In this document: positions 34,553 through 44,230 of the stretch, piece by piece
How the letters are laid out: every line of letters starts with the position of its first letter
Position numbering within the stretch: position 1 is the stretch's first letter
Source of the DNA: Candidatus Nitrosocaldaceae archaeon
GTDB taxonomy: Archaea; Thermoproteota; Nitrososphaeria; Nitrososphaerales; Nitrosocaldaceae
Direction: 5' to 3'
Assembly (NCBI GenBank): GCA_026002835.1
Contig: BPGC01000002.1
Span: 124,001 to 188,000 of the forward strand
Length of the DNA: 64,000 nt
Position numbers and translations under genes: made by a program
The notes under the pieces: generated by a model
The model's input: only the letters and a program-made list of their open reading frames with translations
Told to the model about the DNA's origin: nothing
The model's database searches: none

Positions 34553-35986
34553 CTAATATGCTTTAGCAAAGTATGCTATGTATTTACCCTTTCCATTACA
34601 GTATATACAATTAGCATCAGTATTAGCATTGAATGGAATTACTCTAATATCAGCTCCAGTATCATCTTTTATGCTATTCTCACATTTCTCATTACCACAC
34701 CAAGAAGCCTTTACAAAACCACCTTTTGATAATATATCCTTCATCTCTTGATAATTATTCGCTATATGTATATTTGAATTTAAGAATGATTTTGCTTTAT
34801 TGTATAATGTATCTTGTATATCTTCAATTAATTCTATAACCTTTGCTAATATATCTTCATCTTTAACTTGATACTTTTCTCTAGTATCTCTTCTTGCAAT
34901 TACTACTTGGTTATTCTTAATATCTCTTGGGCCTATCTCTATCCTTATAGGCACTCCTTTAAGTTCCCAATCATTGAATTTATAACCAGGAGTATACTCT
35001 TCTCTCTCATCTATCTCAACCCTCATATCTTTAAGTATATCTTTAACTCTTCTAGCCTTCTCAAAGACAGCATCTCTATCTTTATTCTTGTAATGTATTG
35101 GTATTATTACTATCTGTATTGGTGCAATCTTTGGAGGTATAATCAAGCCTTGATCATCACCATGAACCATGATCATAGCACCAATCAATCTCCATGATAT
35201 TCCCCACGATGCTTGCCATGCATAAACCTCTTGGTTATTCTTATCTAGATATTTTATATCAAATACTTTTGAAAAGTTTTGACCTAAGTTATGAGAGGTT
35301 CCCATCTGTAATGCTTTACCATCTGGCATCAATGCTTCTAATGTTAATGTATAATCTGCTCCTACAAACTTTTCCTTATCGCTTTTATAGCCTTCTATTA
35401 CTGGAATTGCTAGATACTTTTCCATTATCTCTTTATATATACTTAAAATAGTTAAAACTTCCTCTTCTGCCTCTTCTTTACTTGCATGAACCGTATGCCC
35501 TTCTTGCCATAAGAATTCAGAGTTTCTTATCAATGGCTTAGTAGCCTTGATCTCTGCTCTTAAAGCACTATTCCAAAAGTTTACCTTTAATGGAAGATCC
35601 CTATAACTCCTAATCCATTTAGCAAATACCTCATATGCTAGTGTTTCAGATGTAGGTCTAACTGCCAACCTTTCTGCTAATTTATTATTCCCAGCATGAG
35701 TAACCCAGAATACTTCTGGTTGAAAACCTTGAAAATGCTCAGCCTCTTTTGTTAATAAGCTCTCTGGTATTAATACTGGCAAAAATGCATTACTATGCCC
35801 AGTCTCTTTAAACTTTTGATCCGCAATGGCTCTTATATTCTCCCATATAGAGTATCCATATGGCCTTAATACTATGAATCCTTTTGCTGGTGCATAATCT
35901 AGTAGTTCTGATTTAAGAACTACTTGAGTATACCATTCACTAAAATCTGTTTCCTTCTTGACTGTAATTCCTATATCCTTGCTCAT
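34553..35986 (-). CDS. proS: Prolyl-tRNA synthetase, archaeal/eukaryotic type
   Basis: About 477 residues from ATG 35986 (MSKDIGITVKKETDFSEW). The frame extends to 36061, but that would overlap the upstream gene by 70 bases and add an unconserved leader. Class II motifs are present: GFIVLRPYGYSIWENI (motif 1), LRAEIKATKPLIRNSEFLWQEGH (motif 2) and SWRLIGAMIMVHGDDQG (motif 3). The C-terminal zinc domain has Cys in SWCGNEKCE and CIYCNGKG and ends with Tyr, typical of the archaeal type without the bacterial editing insert. Confidence 0.95.
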   Translation of the reverse strand: MSKDIGITVKKETDFSEWYTQVVLKSELLDYAPAKGFIVLRPYGYSIWENIRAIADQKFKETGHSNAFLPVLIPESLLTKEAEHFQGFQPEVFWVTHAGNNKLAERLAVRPTSETLAYEVFAKWIRSYRDLPLKVNFWNSALRAEIKATKPLIRNSEFLWQEGHTVHASKEEAEEEVLTILSIYKEIMEKYLAIPVIEGYKSDKEKFVGADYTLTLEALMPDGKALQMGTSHNLGQNFSKVFDIKYLDKNNQEVYAWQASWGISWRLIGAMIMVHGDDQGLIIPPKIAPIQIVIIPIHYKNKDRDAVFEKARRVKDILKDMRVEIDEREEYTPGYKFNDWELKGVPIRIEIGPRDIKNNQVVIARRDTREKYQVKDEDILAKVIELIEDIQDTLYNKAKSFLNSNIHIANNYQEMKDILSKGGFVKASWCGNEKCENSIKDDTGADIRVIPFNANTDANCIYCNGKGKYIAYFAKAY

Positions 35987-35991
35987 ATCCT

Positions 35992-36276
35992 TTAGAATGC
36001 TTCGCCCTTGCAATAAACTTGTCCCTTGATTCTGCTTATAAAATTCTTGCATATATAACATTGTATGAAAGGCACTTCTTTATTCAATACTGGGCAATCT
36101 ACATACTCTTGCTTCATCTGTCTAAGCATCTTTGCACTAACTCCAGTTATCTTCAACTTTCCTTTCTCATCCATCATGCCAATAGATTTTAACTCATCTT
36201 TAACCTCATTACTCAATCTTAGTGATTTTCCAGCAGATTTAATCTCAACTTGGTATTTAGCATCTATATCACTCAT
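35992..36276 (-). CDS. Small zinc-binding protein upstream of proS
   Basis: 94 residues. The N-terminal half is charged; the C-terminal half has four Cys in CPVLNKEVPFIQCYICKNF and VYCKGEAF, a likely zinc site. It ends 5 bases before the proS ATG, so the two are co-transcribed. I do not recognise a functional family; a role near tRNA charging is only suggested by context. Confidence 0.65.
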   Translation of the reverse strand: MSDIDAKYQVEIKSAGKSLRLSNEVKDELKSIGMMDEKGKLKITGVSAKMLRQMKQEYVDCPVLNKEVPFIQCYICKNFISRIKGQVYCKGEAF

Positions 36277-36354
36277 ATTCCTAGGAGTGTTTATAGAGTG
36301 TAATAACTCTTGCTCTAAAAACCTTAATATAACATATAATGGAGTTATCCTTAG

Positions 36355-37011
36355 ATGCTTGTAATATTTGATGTAGAAGGAGTATTATATGATGCAGAGT
36401 ATCTACCTCTCTTAGCAAAGCTTGTTAATAAAGAGGAGGAGATAATGGATATTACTCTTAAAGGCATAAGAGGAGAGATCCCATGGGAAGAAGGATTACT
36501 TAGAAGGATAGATGCTTTAAGAGGTATAAAGTATGAAGATGCTTTAAGGATAGCAAAGGAGATGCCTCTTATGCCAGGAGCAAAAGAAGTATGCTATAAA
36601 TTGAAGAGAGCTGGTTGGAGATTGATAGCAGTATCTGGAGGGTTTACTATAATGATGGATAAGTTAAAAGAGGAATTAGGTTTAGATTATATAGCATCTA
36701 ACGAACTGATATTTAACAATGGCATATTAACTGGTGTAGATATAATGGTTAACTCTAACAAGGTTAATGCGATTGCTAAAGTAATCAAAGAGTTTGGAGA
36801 GAGTAAAGAGAATATAGTATCAGTTGTAGATGGTGCAAATGATCTGAAACTATTTGATATTGCTGGTTTGAGAGTTGCATTTAATGCTCATAAAGTTGTT
36901 ACTAGCAGAGCTGATGTTATAATAGATAAGAAAGATCTTAGATTATTAATACCAGCAATAGAGAAACATTATGGGACTATAGAGGTAAAGAATAGTATAA
37001 GATTGGAATGA
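36355..37011 (+). CDS. HAD phosphatase, SerB/ThrH-like
   Basis: 218 residues of the HAD superfamily, most like phosphoserine phosphatase. Motif I is FDVEGVLYD (Asp6), with Glu8 where DxD normally has Asp, as seen in ThrH-type enzymes. Motif II is AVSGGF (about 92), and motif IV VVDGANDLKLF (about 155) carries the metal Asp. The cap region is present. Substrate may be phosphoserine or another small phosphomonoester. It overlaps cofE (ATGA). Confidence 0.85.
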   Translation: MLVIFDVEGVLYDAEYLPLLAKLVNKEEEIMDITLKGIRGEIPWEEGLLRRIDALRGIKYEDALRIAKEMPLMPGAKEVCYKLKRAGWRLIAVSGGFTIMMDKLKEELGLDYIASNELIFNNGILTGVDIMVNSNKVNAIAKVIKEFGESKENIVSVVDGANDLKLFDIAGLRVAFNAHKVVTSRADVIIDKKDLRLLIPAIEKHYGTIEVKNSIRLE

Positions 37012-37733
37012 TAGAAATAATACCATTAAAGTTAGAGATAGAGTTTAAAGAGGGTATGGATATAGCAAAGATAATAACCGATTTTTATGATTTAAATGAT
37101 AAGGATATAATAGTTATTGCTCATAAGATTGTATCAAAGGTTGAAGGTAGGATAGTATCACTAGATAGCATAAAACCTTCTCAAAAAGCGTTAGAGTTAG
37201 CAAAAAAGCATGATAAAGATCCTAAAATTGTAGAGGTTATATTAGAAGAGGCTAAGGATATAGTTAGAGAGAGAGATGGAATAATAATAACTGAAACTAA
37301 GCATGGCTTTATCTGTGCAAATTCTGGAGTTGATAGATCTAATGTCAAAGATGGTTTGGTAATGTTGCCATTAGATCCAGATAGATCTGCTTATAATATA
37401 AGGAAGAGGATAAAAGAGTTAACTGATAAAGAAGTTGCTGTTATTATAAGCGATACATTTGGTAGACCATTTAGAGAAGGACAAGTTAATATTGCTATAG
37501 GTGTATCTGGTATAAACCCTTTGAAAGATTACAAAGGTAAGAAAGATATCTATGGTTATGAGTTAAGAGTAACTAATATTGCTATAGCTGATGAACTTGC
37601 ATCTGCTGCTGAATTGGTTATGAACAAGAGCGATAAAACTCCAATAGCGATAATTAGAGGTTATGATTATGATATTGCTGATGGCTCTATAAAACCGTTA
37701 ATCAGGGATAAGGCAAATGATCTATTTAGATAA
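37008..37733 (+). CDS. cofE: Coenzyme F420-0:L-glutamate ligase
   Basis: 241 residues, the archaeal stand-alone size. It adds gamma-linked glutamates to F420-0. Recognisable are IVIAHKIVSKVEGR (about 35-48), FICANSGVDRSNV with LPLDPDRSA (about 101-124), and VAVIISDTFGRPFREGQVNIAIG (about 141-163). No other F420 genes are in the window. It follows the HAD gene in an overlapping pair. Confidence 0.95.
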   Translation: MIEIIPLKLEIEFKEGMDIAKIITDFYDLNDKDIIVIAHKIVSKVEGRIVSLDSIKPSQKALELAKKHDKDPKIVEVILEEAKDIVRERDGIIITETKHGFICANSGVDRSNVKDGLVMLPLDPDRSAYNIRKRIKELTDKEVAVIISDTFGRPFREGQVNIAIGVSGINPLKDYKGKKDIYGYELRVTNIAIADELASAAELVMNKSDKTPIAIIRGYDYDIADGSIKPLIRDKANDLFR

Positions 37734-37846
37734 ATAAAATACATTTTCAGCAATATACTAAAGAGAAATTCTATAATTCTAATCTGATTAATTTAGCCTA
37801 ATTCATAGATAAAGTTCAAATATGATATACAATAATTGATAATGGT

Positions 37847-38083
37847 ATGAGTGAAGAGGTTAGTAAGACTATAGATGTTCGAGGTTTATTCTGCCCAGAA
37901 CCAGTATTCAGAACAAAGATAGAGATGGATAAACTAGGAGTTGGAAGTATACTAAAGATAATTGCTGATGATCCAGATGCTGAAGAAGATATAACTAGAT
38001 GGGTAGACAGAAATGGTCATGAACTAGTTAAATTTACAAAGGAAGATGGAAATCTAATATTCCTTATAAGGAAAGCAAAGTGA
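37847..38083 (+). CDS. TusA-like sulfur carrier
   Basis: 78 residues, typical for TusA/SirA. VRGLFCPEPVFRTKIEMDKL has the conserved Cys16 in CPxP. It carries persulfide sulfur to tRNA thiolation or other acceptors. It sits 4 bases before the cysteine synthase gene, an association consistent with sulfur handling. Standard length; no tail. Confidence 0.9.
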   Translation: MSEEVSKTIDVRGLFCPEPVFRTKIEMDKLGVGSILKIIADDPDAEEDITRWVDRNGHELVKFTKEDGNLIFLIRKAK

Positions 38084-38087
38084 GATC

Positions 38088-39083
38088 ATGGCTATAACAT
38101 TATCTGAGAAATTATTGGATAAAGTTGGTAATACACCATTGATTGAGCTAAAATCATACTCTAATAGCAAGGTAAAGATATATGCAAAATTGGAATGGTT
38201 CAATGCTTTTGGATCTGTAAAAGATAGACCAGCATATTGGATGATCAAGGATGCTGAGAAGAAAGGCAAGTTGAATAAAGGGAAGAGTATAATAATTGAG
38301 CCTACATCTGGCAATACTGGGATAGCATTAACTGGGATAGCAAGGTTACTAGGCTATAAGGTAGAGATAGTAATACCAGAAAAGGTTAGTAATGAAACGA
38401 AGCAGATATTGAGAGAGTTAGGTGCTGAATTATATGAGACTACCGATGATCTATGTCCTAGAGTTGGAGTAGGAACTGATCAGAGTATATCGTTAGCAAG
38501 TGCAATAGCTAGGGCTAGACCAGAGATATATTATATGCCAAACCAGTATGAGAATGATGCAAACTTTCAAGCACATTATGAGAGTACTGGACCAGAGATA
38601 TGGAGAGATACTGATGGAAGAGTTACACACTTTGTAACTGGAGCTGGAACTGGAGGTACAATAACTGGAGTTGGCACATATCTAAAAGAACAGAATCCTA
38701 GCATTAAAGTAATTGCTGTTCAACCTCAGAAGAATCATCTAATCCAAGGTTTGAGGAATTATGAGGAATCATCAATGCCAGAACTATTTAAGAGGAGGGA
38801 GCATGTAGTAGATGATTGGTATACAATAACTAACAAAGAATCATTTGATATGGTTAAAGAGTTGTATGAAAAGGAACAATTACTGGTTGGTCCATCATCT
38901 GGATGTGTTATGGCTGCAGTTAAGAAATTAGCAGATAGTATTGAGGAAGGAGTTATAGTAGCTATATTTGCTGATGATGGGAGAAAGTTTAGAAGCTTGT
39001 TCAAGAGTCAAGGAGTGTTTAACGATAAAGAGTTCGAGGATGCGTTAAGCAAGGCTAGATTATTAAGTGAATTACCATTTTAG
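38088..39083 (+). CDS. Cysteine synthase-type PLP enzyme
   Basis: 331 residues of the OASS/CBS fold. The PLP Lys is in GSVKDRPAYWMI (about residue 44), PTSGNTGIALTG (about 72-83) is the substrate loop, TGAGTGGTITGVG (about 183-195) binds the phosphate, and VGPSSGC follows near 270. It may use O-acetylserine or O-phosphoserine; the sequence does not settle which. Co-transcribed with the TusA-like gene. Confidence 0.9.
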   Translation: MAITLSEKLLDKVGNTPLIELKSYSNSKVKIYAKLEWFNAFGSVKDRPAYWMIKDAEKKGKLNKGKSIIIEPTSGNTGIALTGIARLLGYKVEIVIPEKVSNETKQILRELGAELYETTDDLCPRVGVGTDQSISLASAIARARPEIYYMPNQYENDANFQAHYESTGPEIWRDTDGRVTHFVTGAGTGGTITGVGTYLKEQNPSIKVIAVQPQKNHLIQGLRNYEESSMPELFKRREHVVDDWYTITNKESFDMVKELYEKEQLLVGPSSGCVMAAVKKLADSIEEGVIVAIFADDGRKFRSLFKSQGVFNDKEFEDALSKARLLSELPF

Positions 39084-39118
39084 AATTTATTATTTAATAT
39101 AAATATTTAATATCAATT

Positions 39119-40087
39119 CTAGATGTTATATTTTTCTTGTAGATACTTTTCAGCATCTAAAGCAGCCATACATCCTAACCCAGCAGCAGTTACAGCTTGC
39201 CTATATCTATTATCATGAACATCTCCAGCAGCAAATACACCTTCTATATTCGTCTTAGTATAATCTGTAACTTTGATGTAACCTTGTTCATCCATCTCTA
39301 ACTGCCCTTTAAATATGCTAGTATTTGGCTCATGTCCAATAGCTATGAATATACCTCCACATCTAACCTCTTCCTCCTGATCATTCTTCAAATTCTTCAA
39401 GATGACGCTCTCTACTTTATTATTGCCCTTGATCTCTTTAACTACAGTATTCCATACAAATTGTATCTTTGGATTAGACATCGCATGATCTTGTAATATC
39501 TTACTAGCTCTAAGTTTATCCCTCCTATGAACTACCTTTACACTCTTTGCAAATTTTGTAAGAAAGATAGCTTCTTCCATAGCAGAATCCCCTCCTCCAA
39601 CTACTATGAGATCTTGATCTTTGAAGAATGGTCCATCGCAAGTAGCACAATATGATACACCTCTTCCTCCTAACTCTTCTTCTCCTTTAACTCCTAACTT
39701 TCTAGGACTTGCACCAGTTGCAACTATAACAGCATTAGTTTCATACTCGTTATCTATAGTCAATATCCTAAATGGCTTATGTTTGAAATCTACTTGAGTA
39801 GCAGAGTCATCAACTATATTAGCTCCAAACCTTCCTGCTTGTTCTCTCATATTCATCATAAGTTCTGGACCAAATATACCTTTAGGAAATCCTGGAAAGT
39901 TCTCTACCTCGCTAGTAGTCATCAATTGCCCTCCTGGAAGGTTACCAGTTAATACTAGAGTCTTTAGTCTAGCTCTAGATGTATAGATAGCAGCTGTCAA
40001 ACCAGCTGGCCCAGAGCCTAATATTATAACATCATACTTGTTACTTTTATCCTTTACTTCATCCTTCTTAACATCTGTAACCATCAT
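39119..40087 (-). CDS. trxB: Thioredoxin reductase
   Basis: 322 residues, the low-molecular-weight type. The FAD site is ILGSGPAGLTAAIYTSRA (about 25-42), the redox CATC is in SYCATCDGPFF (about 149-160), the NADPH site is VVGGGDSAMEEA and the C-terminal FAD motif is VFAAGDVHDNRYRQ. It reduces thioredoxin-type proteins; the DCC-like gene divergent from it may be a partner. Confidence 0.96.
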   Translation of the reverse strand: MMVTDVKKDEVKDKSNKYDVIILGSGPAGLTAAIYTSRARLKTLVLTGNLPGGQLMTTSEVENFPGFPKGIFGPELMMNMREQAGRFGANIVDDSATQVDFKHKPFRILTIDNEYETNAVIVATGASPRKLGVKGEEELGGRGVSYCATCDGPFFKDQDLIVVGGGDSAMEEAIFLTKFAKSVKVVHRRDKLRASKILQDHAMSNPKIQFVWNTVVKEIKGNNKVESVILKNLKNDQEEEVRCGGIFIAIGHEPNTSIFKGQLEMDEQGYIKVTDYTKTNIEGVFAAGDVHDNRYRQAVTAAGLGCMAALDAEKYLQEKYNI

Positions 40088-40144
40088 AACTCTTATTATT
40101 GCTTAATAGGTTTATTTAAATTATAGTTTAATGCATATTATAAC

Positions 40145-40501
40145 ATGAAGAGACCTCTACTTATATATGATAATCATTGTAAACCATGTTCTAGGTTTGC
40201 TAGTATTGTTCAAAGATTATCTAGAGGTTGGATAATTATTATAGGTCATTACAGTTATGAAGGTGAGAAGTTTAGAGATTTACCTAATGCAAGAGATATG
40301 TTCTGGATTATTATAGATAAAGAAGCATATGGAGGAAGATATGGATTGTTACCATTATTTAAAGAGATAGTAAGAGGTATGTTGAATGATAAATACAAGT
40401 ATAATAGAATTGAGTATGAAGAATGCTATAATAATTGTTCATTATTAAGAAGAGTAAAATCCTTATTTTCCAATGGAAAAAGAGTTAAAATTAATTATTA
40501 A
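40145..40501 (+). CDS. DCC/DUF393-like thiol oxidoreductase
   Basis: 118 residues. The N-terminal LLIYDNHCKPCSRFA matches the DCC family (YDxxCxxC) with a thioredoxin-like CxxC. The rest (RDMFWIIIDKEAYGGRYGLLPLF) follows the family layout. The C-terminus is basic. Divergent from trxB across a 57-base promoter. Substrate unknown. Confidence 0.7.
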   Translation: MKRPLLIYDNHCKPCSRFASIVQRLSRGWIIIIGHYSYEGEKFRDLPNARDMFWIIIDKEAYGGRYGLLPLFKEIVRGMLNDKYKYNRIEYEECYNNCSLLRRVKSLFSNGKRVKINY

Positions 40502-40623
40502 AATTATATAAACTTCTATATATTATTTAACAAATCTTTCAGATTCATTTAATGATGTAGTAATAAAATCTGATCGCTTGGAAAAATTAATTTATCACAT
40601 TATTAAAGAGATCTTTTAACCTT

Positions 40624-40632
40624 AATATATAA
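40624..40632 (+). promoter_or_regulatory. TATA box for MoxR-VWA operon
   Basis: AATATATAA ends about 18 bases before ATG 40650. It argues that translation begins at 40650 rather than at the TTG at 40635, which would lie almost on the box. Confidence 0.5.
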
Positions 40633-40649
40633 ATTTGATCAAGATCTAT

Positions 40650-41459
40650 ATGATGGAATTACAAGAAGAGTTAGTATATCTTGATTGGAATAACTCTCTT
40701 GATATACTAAAGAAAGCATACGAAGCAAATCTATTCGTACTGATAATAGGACCAAAAGGTACTGGAAAGACTACTATGGTAAGAAAGTTTGCAAAGATGA
40801 TGAATAAAGAGTTAACCACAGTAAACTTTAGTTTAAGAACTAGAGAAAGCCATCTAATAGGAACACAAACTTTGAGTGATACACAAGTAGATTTTGTAGA
40901 AGGAATATTGGTTAGGTCTATGAGGAAAGGTGAATTGTTATACCTTGATGAACTTAATGCTGCAGAGGCTGATGTATTGTTAAGACTTGATGAAGCATTA
41001 GATGATAGAAGGCAGATTGTATTAAAGGAAGCTGGAGGAGAAGTTATAAAAGCACATCCTGATTGGTTCGTAATTGCTACAATAAACCCATTATCACATG
41101 TTGGAACTAAAGAATTACCTCCACAGTTATTAAGCAGATTCCCAGTTAGGATTAGAGTATCATACCCTCCTCCAGATGTAGAGTTTGAGATAATAAAATT
41201 ACATACAAAGATGGATGAGAAGTATAGTGAAGATGTTAAAAAGGCTATAAAGTTAGCAAATACATTAAGAGAAGCAGCTACAGTTGAAGAGTTATACTAT
41301 GGTCCAAGTATTAGAGAAACCATAGCATTTGCTAAAATGATAAGCAGAGGAGTTGATCCTAAAGTAGCAGCTGAATCCATATTTGCAAATGTATATGAAC
41401 AATGGGGCGAAGCAGATTATAGAAAGGTCATGGATCTAATTGCATCTATATTTGGTTAG
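40650..41459 (+). CDS. MoxR-type AAA ATPase
   Basis: About 269 residues. Walker A GPKGTGKTTMVRKFA (about 35), TQTLSDTQVDFVEGILVRSMRKGELLYLDELNAAEADVLL holds Walker B LYLDELN, and sensor 1 is VIATINP; Arg residues in LLSRFPVRIRVSYPP match MoxR. Such ATPases act as chaperones for metal or cofactor insertion with VWA partners. The VWA gene follows 3 bases later, making a classic MoxR-VWA pair. Client unknown. Confidence 0.9.
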   Translation: MMELQEELVYLDWNNSLDILKKAYEANLFVLIIGPKGTGKTTMVRKFAKMMNKELTTVNFSLRTRESHLIGTQTLSDTQVDFVEGILVRSMRKGELLYLDELNAAEADVLLRLDEALDDRRQIVLKEAGGEVIKAHPDWFVIATINPLSHVGTKELPPQLLSRFPVRIRVSYPPPDVEFEIIKLHTKMDEKYSEDVKKAIKLANTLREAATVEELYYGPSIRETIAFAKMISRGVDPKVAAESIFANVYEQWGEADYRKVMDLIASIFG

Positions 41460-41462
41460 ACT

Positions 41463-43007
41463 ATGATGCGAAAAGAGTTATTGCTTGAGGTTGGAACGTT
41501 CTTAGCAAGGGCTTGGTCTGAGAGAGAAGTAGAGTTACAGATGAAGCATAATGCTGAACCTACTGTAAAGCATGATCAGAATGTTATGATCTTGCCATAT
41601 ATTGAGGATTTTGCTGGTGATGAGTTCATGCAATATAGACAATGGAGGGTATTATGTTGGATCTTATCTATGCATCTCAAATATTCTACCAAATACTTGC
41701 AAAATGATATAGCTTTTGGCAATATACTTAATACATTAGAGCAGAAGAGGGTTGAGAGATTAGGGATATTAGAATGGCCAGGAATGATTAATGAATTGAT
41801 ATTTAATGAAGCTGTATCATGGCAATATAGACCAGTAGTGAATTCATTATTTGGTTATCATAGGAGAATAGTAGCATTTAACCAATTGTTTTTAACTGGA
41901 TATGTAAAAGGAGACTTGGATCATTTTGAAGAAACAAAAGTTAGAAAGGCTGTAGATTATGCAAATGAGATAATAGAGGAAGCAATAAACATGGGTTATG
42001 GAACAGAATGGGTAGAAGAGCATGTTCCAAAGATACTTAAGATGTTAGGAATAGATCCATTATTAGCAATACCATTACCATTTGCAAGAACAAAGATTGG
42101 GATCAGATTAAGCGATGAAGAACTATTAGCATTTATATCAAGGTTATTGAAGCAGTATGAAACTGAAGGAACACCTAGTGAGATATTGAAAGGAGATGCA
42201 GTTAGACCAGAATTTGAACAATTAGTTATAATGAGTAAGATAACCGATAAGAAAGAGCAAGTAAGTATATCGAAATTTCCAGTTGACATTCCAGAGGATA
42301 AGAACATGGAGATACTTCAACGAGATAGAGAACTGATAAATAAATTGTTAAGAACATTAAAGAATTGGAAGAGCGGTTGGGTTGAAAGGTTTGAGGCATT
42401 TGGAGATGAGTTTGATTTTGAAGCATATATGACTAGCAGAGATAAACCATTCATAAAAGATCTAGATTTAAGTGTGAAAAGCAAGATCGCTATATTATTA
42501 GATCATTCTAGCAGTATAGCAAGTGGAGAGTTGGAATATAAGAGAGCGTTTGCTGCTTTATGTAAAGCGTTAGATCAATTGAATGTAAAGTTTATGGCAC
42601 TAGCATTCAATACTACCAAACAAGGAGTTAAATGCTGGGTTATCAAGGCTCCAGAAGAGAGATGGTCAAGAGTTAGCGAGCGAAGGTTATGGAATGTGAA
42701 GGCTAGTGGTGGAACACCATTAGGAGAAGTATATGAGAATATAATACCAATAATAAGCGCATTTAAACCAGATATATTATTAACATTGAGTGATGGAGAA
42801 CCAAATGATCCAGAGTTTGCTAGAAATGCTATATATGATCTAAAGAGATTAGGAGTAAAGATGGTATCGTTTGGTATAGGAAATGATACTGCTAGGGCTA
42901 TAGCGATAGCAACTAACCTTAAGAGATTAGGATATGATAAGAGCATATCGATAAGTAACATCAACGAGTTACCAAAGAAGGTTCTAGCACTACTTGCTAA
43001 TAAATAA
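41463..43007 (+). CDS. VWA-domain protein, partner of MoxR ATPase
   Basis: 514 residues, without transmembrane segments. The C-terminal VWA domain begins at KIAILLDHSSSIASGE (MIDAS DxSxS, about residue 343) and continues with ASGGTPLGEVYENI and DILLTLSDGEPND, completing the metal site. The N-terminal ~300 residues are helical and specific to this group. Analogous to CoxE/BchD-type partners. Substrate not inferable from neighbours. Confidence 0.85.
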   Translation: MMRKELLLEVGTFLARAWSEREVELQMKHNAEPTVKHDQNVMILPYIEDFAGDEFMQYRQWRVLCWILSMHLKYSTKYLQNDIAFGNILNTLEQKRVERLGILEWPGMINELIFNEAVSWQYRPVVNSLFGYHRRIVAFNQLFLTGYVKGDLDHFEETKVRKAVDYANEIIEEAINMGYGTEWVEEHVPKILKMLGIDPLLAIPLPFARTKIGIRLSDEELLAFISRLLKQYETEGTPSEILKGDAVRPEFEQLVIMSKITDKKEQVSISKFPVDIPEDKNMEILQRDRELINKLLRTLKNWKSGWVERFEAFGDEFDFEAYMTSRDKPFIKDLDLSVKSKIAILLDHSSSIASGELEYKRAFAALCKALDQLNVKFMALAFNTTKQGVKCWVIKAPEERWSRVSERRLWNVKASGGTPLGEVYENIIPIISAFKPDILLTLSDGEPNDPEFARNAIYDLKRLGVKMVSFGIGNDTARAIAIATNLKRLGYDKSISISNINELPKKVLALLANK

Positions 43008-43061
43008 TATCTTAAACTATTAAACTCAACTTTTATTTACTTGCTAATAATTATAATATAT

Positions 43062-43475
43062 ATGAAGAGCTTTAAAGAATTAAAAGATGCCCTGCATAAA
43101 GAAGGTATAACTATTATTGAATATAACAATATGCAGATAGCATGTATAATATTGAATGATGATGAGTTTAATGCTCTGATGGAGAATTGCAGTATTAGAC
43201 CATGTATAGTAGATTCTAGATTAGATATATGGCATGATAATAGCAATAATGTATTTGTAAATATAGTATTAGAATTCCAAGATTATAAAAGCATAGAAGT
43301 ATTACTCTATGCAAATGAATCTCTCGATTTCTTTGAAGCATTAGCAGAGTCTGGTATAATGGCATTAATGCCAGAGCATTATGAAGCAAACACTAACATA
43401 TTCATGATACAATTAGCGAAAAAAGATAAGATGGAAGAAGCTTATGATAATATAAAAGCATATATGAAATTGTAA
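43062..43475 (+). CDS. Hypothetical 137-aa protein
   Basis: Predicted alpha/beta soluble protein with a small beta region (ACIILNDDEF, FVNIVLEFQDYKSIEVLLYA) and a helical C-terminus. No family recognised. I prefer ATG 43062 (MKSFKELKD) over TTG 43041, which overlaps the likely TATA region (ttataatatat). It lies 15 bases before the Nudix gene and may be co-transcribed with it. Confidence 0.65.
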   Translation: MKSFKELKDALHKEGITIIEYNNMQIACIILNDDEFNALMENCSIRPCIVDSRLDIWHDNSNNVFVNIVLEFQDYKSIEVLLYANESLDFFEALAESGIMALMPEHYEANTNIFMIQLAKKDKMEEAYDNIKAYMKL

Positions 43476-43490
43476 GACAAATAATAATAG

Positions 43491-44033
43491 ATGCTAAGTT
43501 TAGATAAGTTAAAGGATGTATTCATAGATAAACCTAAAGTAAGAAATAATAGAATACCAGCAGCTGTTATGCTTTTGATACATTTTAAAGGTAAAGAACC
43601 TCATATTATCCTTACAAAGAGGAGCAAGAACTTAAAGAATCATGCTTCGCAGATATCATTTCCTGGAGGCATAAAGGAAGAAGGCGAAGATTTTATAGAT
43701 ACTGTAATACGAGAAACAAAAGAAGAGTTAGGCATAGAGGTTAGTAAGGATCAGATAATTGGAATGTTAGATAGCGTAGATACATATACATCAAACTTTT
43801 GTATAGTTCCTTTTGTAGCAATTATCGATGATATTAGCAATATGCATATTAATAAAGATGAGATAGATGAGGTTATAGATGCTAATCTTTTCAAGTTATT
43901 AAAGAGTAGAGAAAGAGACTATAGGGATGATATAAAAGGTATACACTATAAATTTGTATATAATGGTTATATAATATGGGGAGCTACGGCTAGAATACTA
44001 GATATACTGTATAATGCTCTAATACCAAAATAA
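43491..44033 (+). CDS. Nudix hydrolase, CoA-pyrophosphatase-like
   Basis: 180 residues. The segment [20 protein letters not shown] resembles the NuCoA motif of NudL-type CoA pyrophosphatases, and the Nudix box is [24 protein letters not shown] in pattern GX5EX7REXXEE. It likely cleaves CoA or a CoA derivative to 4'-phosphopantetheine and 3',5'-ADP; other nucleotide substrates are possible. Confidence 0.85.
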   Translation: MLSLDKLKDVFIDKPKVRNNRIPAAVMLLIHFKGKEPHIILTKRSKNLKNHASQISFPGGIKEEGEDFIDTVIRETKEELGIEVSKDQIIGMLDSVDTYTSNFCIVPFVAIIDDISNMHINKDEIDEVIDANLFKLLKSRERDYRDDIKGIHYKFVYNGYIIWGATARILDILYNALIPK

Positions 44034-44070
44034 GAATGATTTAATAAGGGTAAATAGAGAGATAAATTTC

Positions 44071-44229
44071 ATGGCTGCAAGGAAACCTAGTGGTAGGAAG
44101 AATAGATTAATGAAGAAGATGAAACAGAATTCAGCAGTTCCAGCATGGGTTATTGTTAGAACCAATAGAAAGGTTAGGAGGAATCCTAAACAGAGACAAT
44201 GGAGAAGGAGCGATGTAGAGGTAGGTTAG
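44071..44229 (+). CDS. rpl39e: 50S ribosomal protein L39e
   Basis: 52 residues, very basic: [19 protein letters not shown], then [30 protein letters not shown]. Length and sequence are diagnostic of L39e, which lines the exit tunnel. It is one base upstream of L31e, a conserved archaeal arrangement. Confidence 0.96.
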   Translation: MAARKPSGRKNRLMKKMKQNSAVPAWVIVRTNRKVRRNPKQRQWRRSDVEVG

Positions 44230-44230
44230 A

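Noticed and set aside
34868..35451. Two plus-strand frames opposite proS
   Set aside because: They mirror conserved ProRS motifs; no independent protein features.
35987..36061. 25-codon N-terminal extension of ProRS
   Set aside because: Overlaps the upstream zinc-protein gene by 70 bases and does not resemble ProRS; the ATG at 35986 fits family starts.
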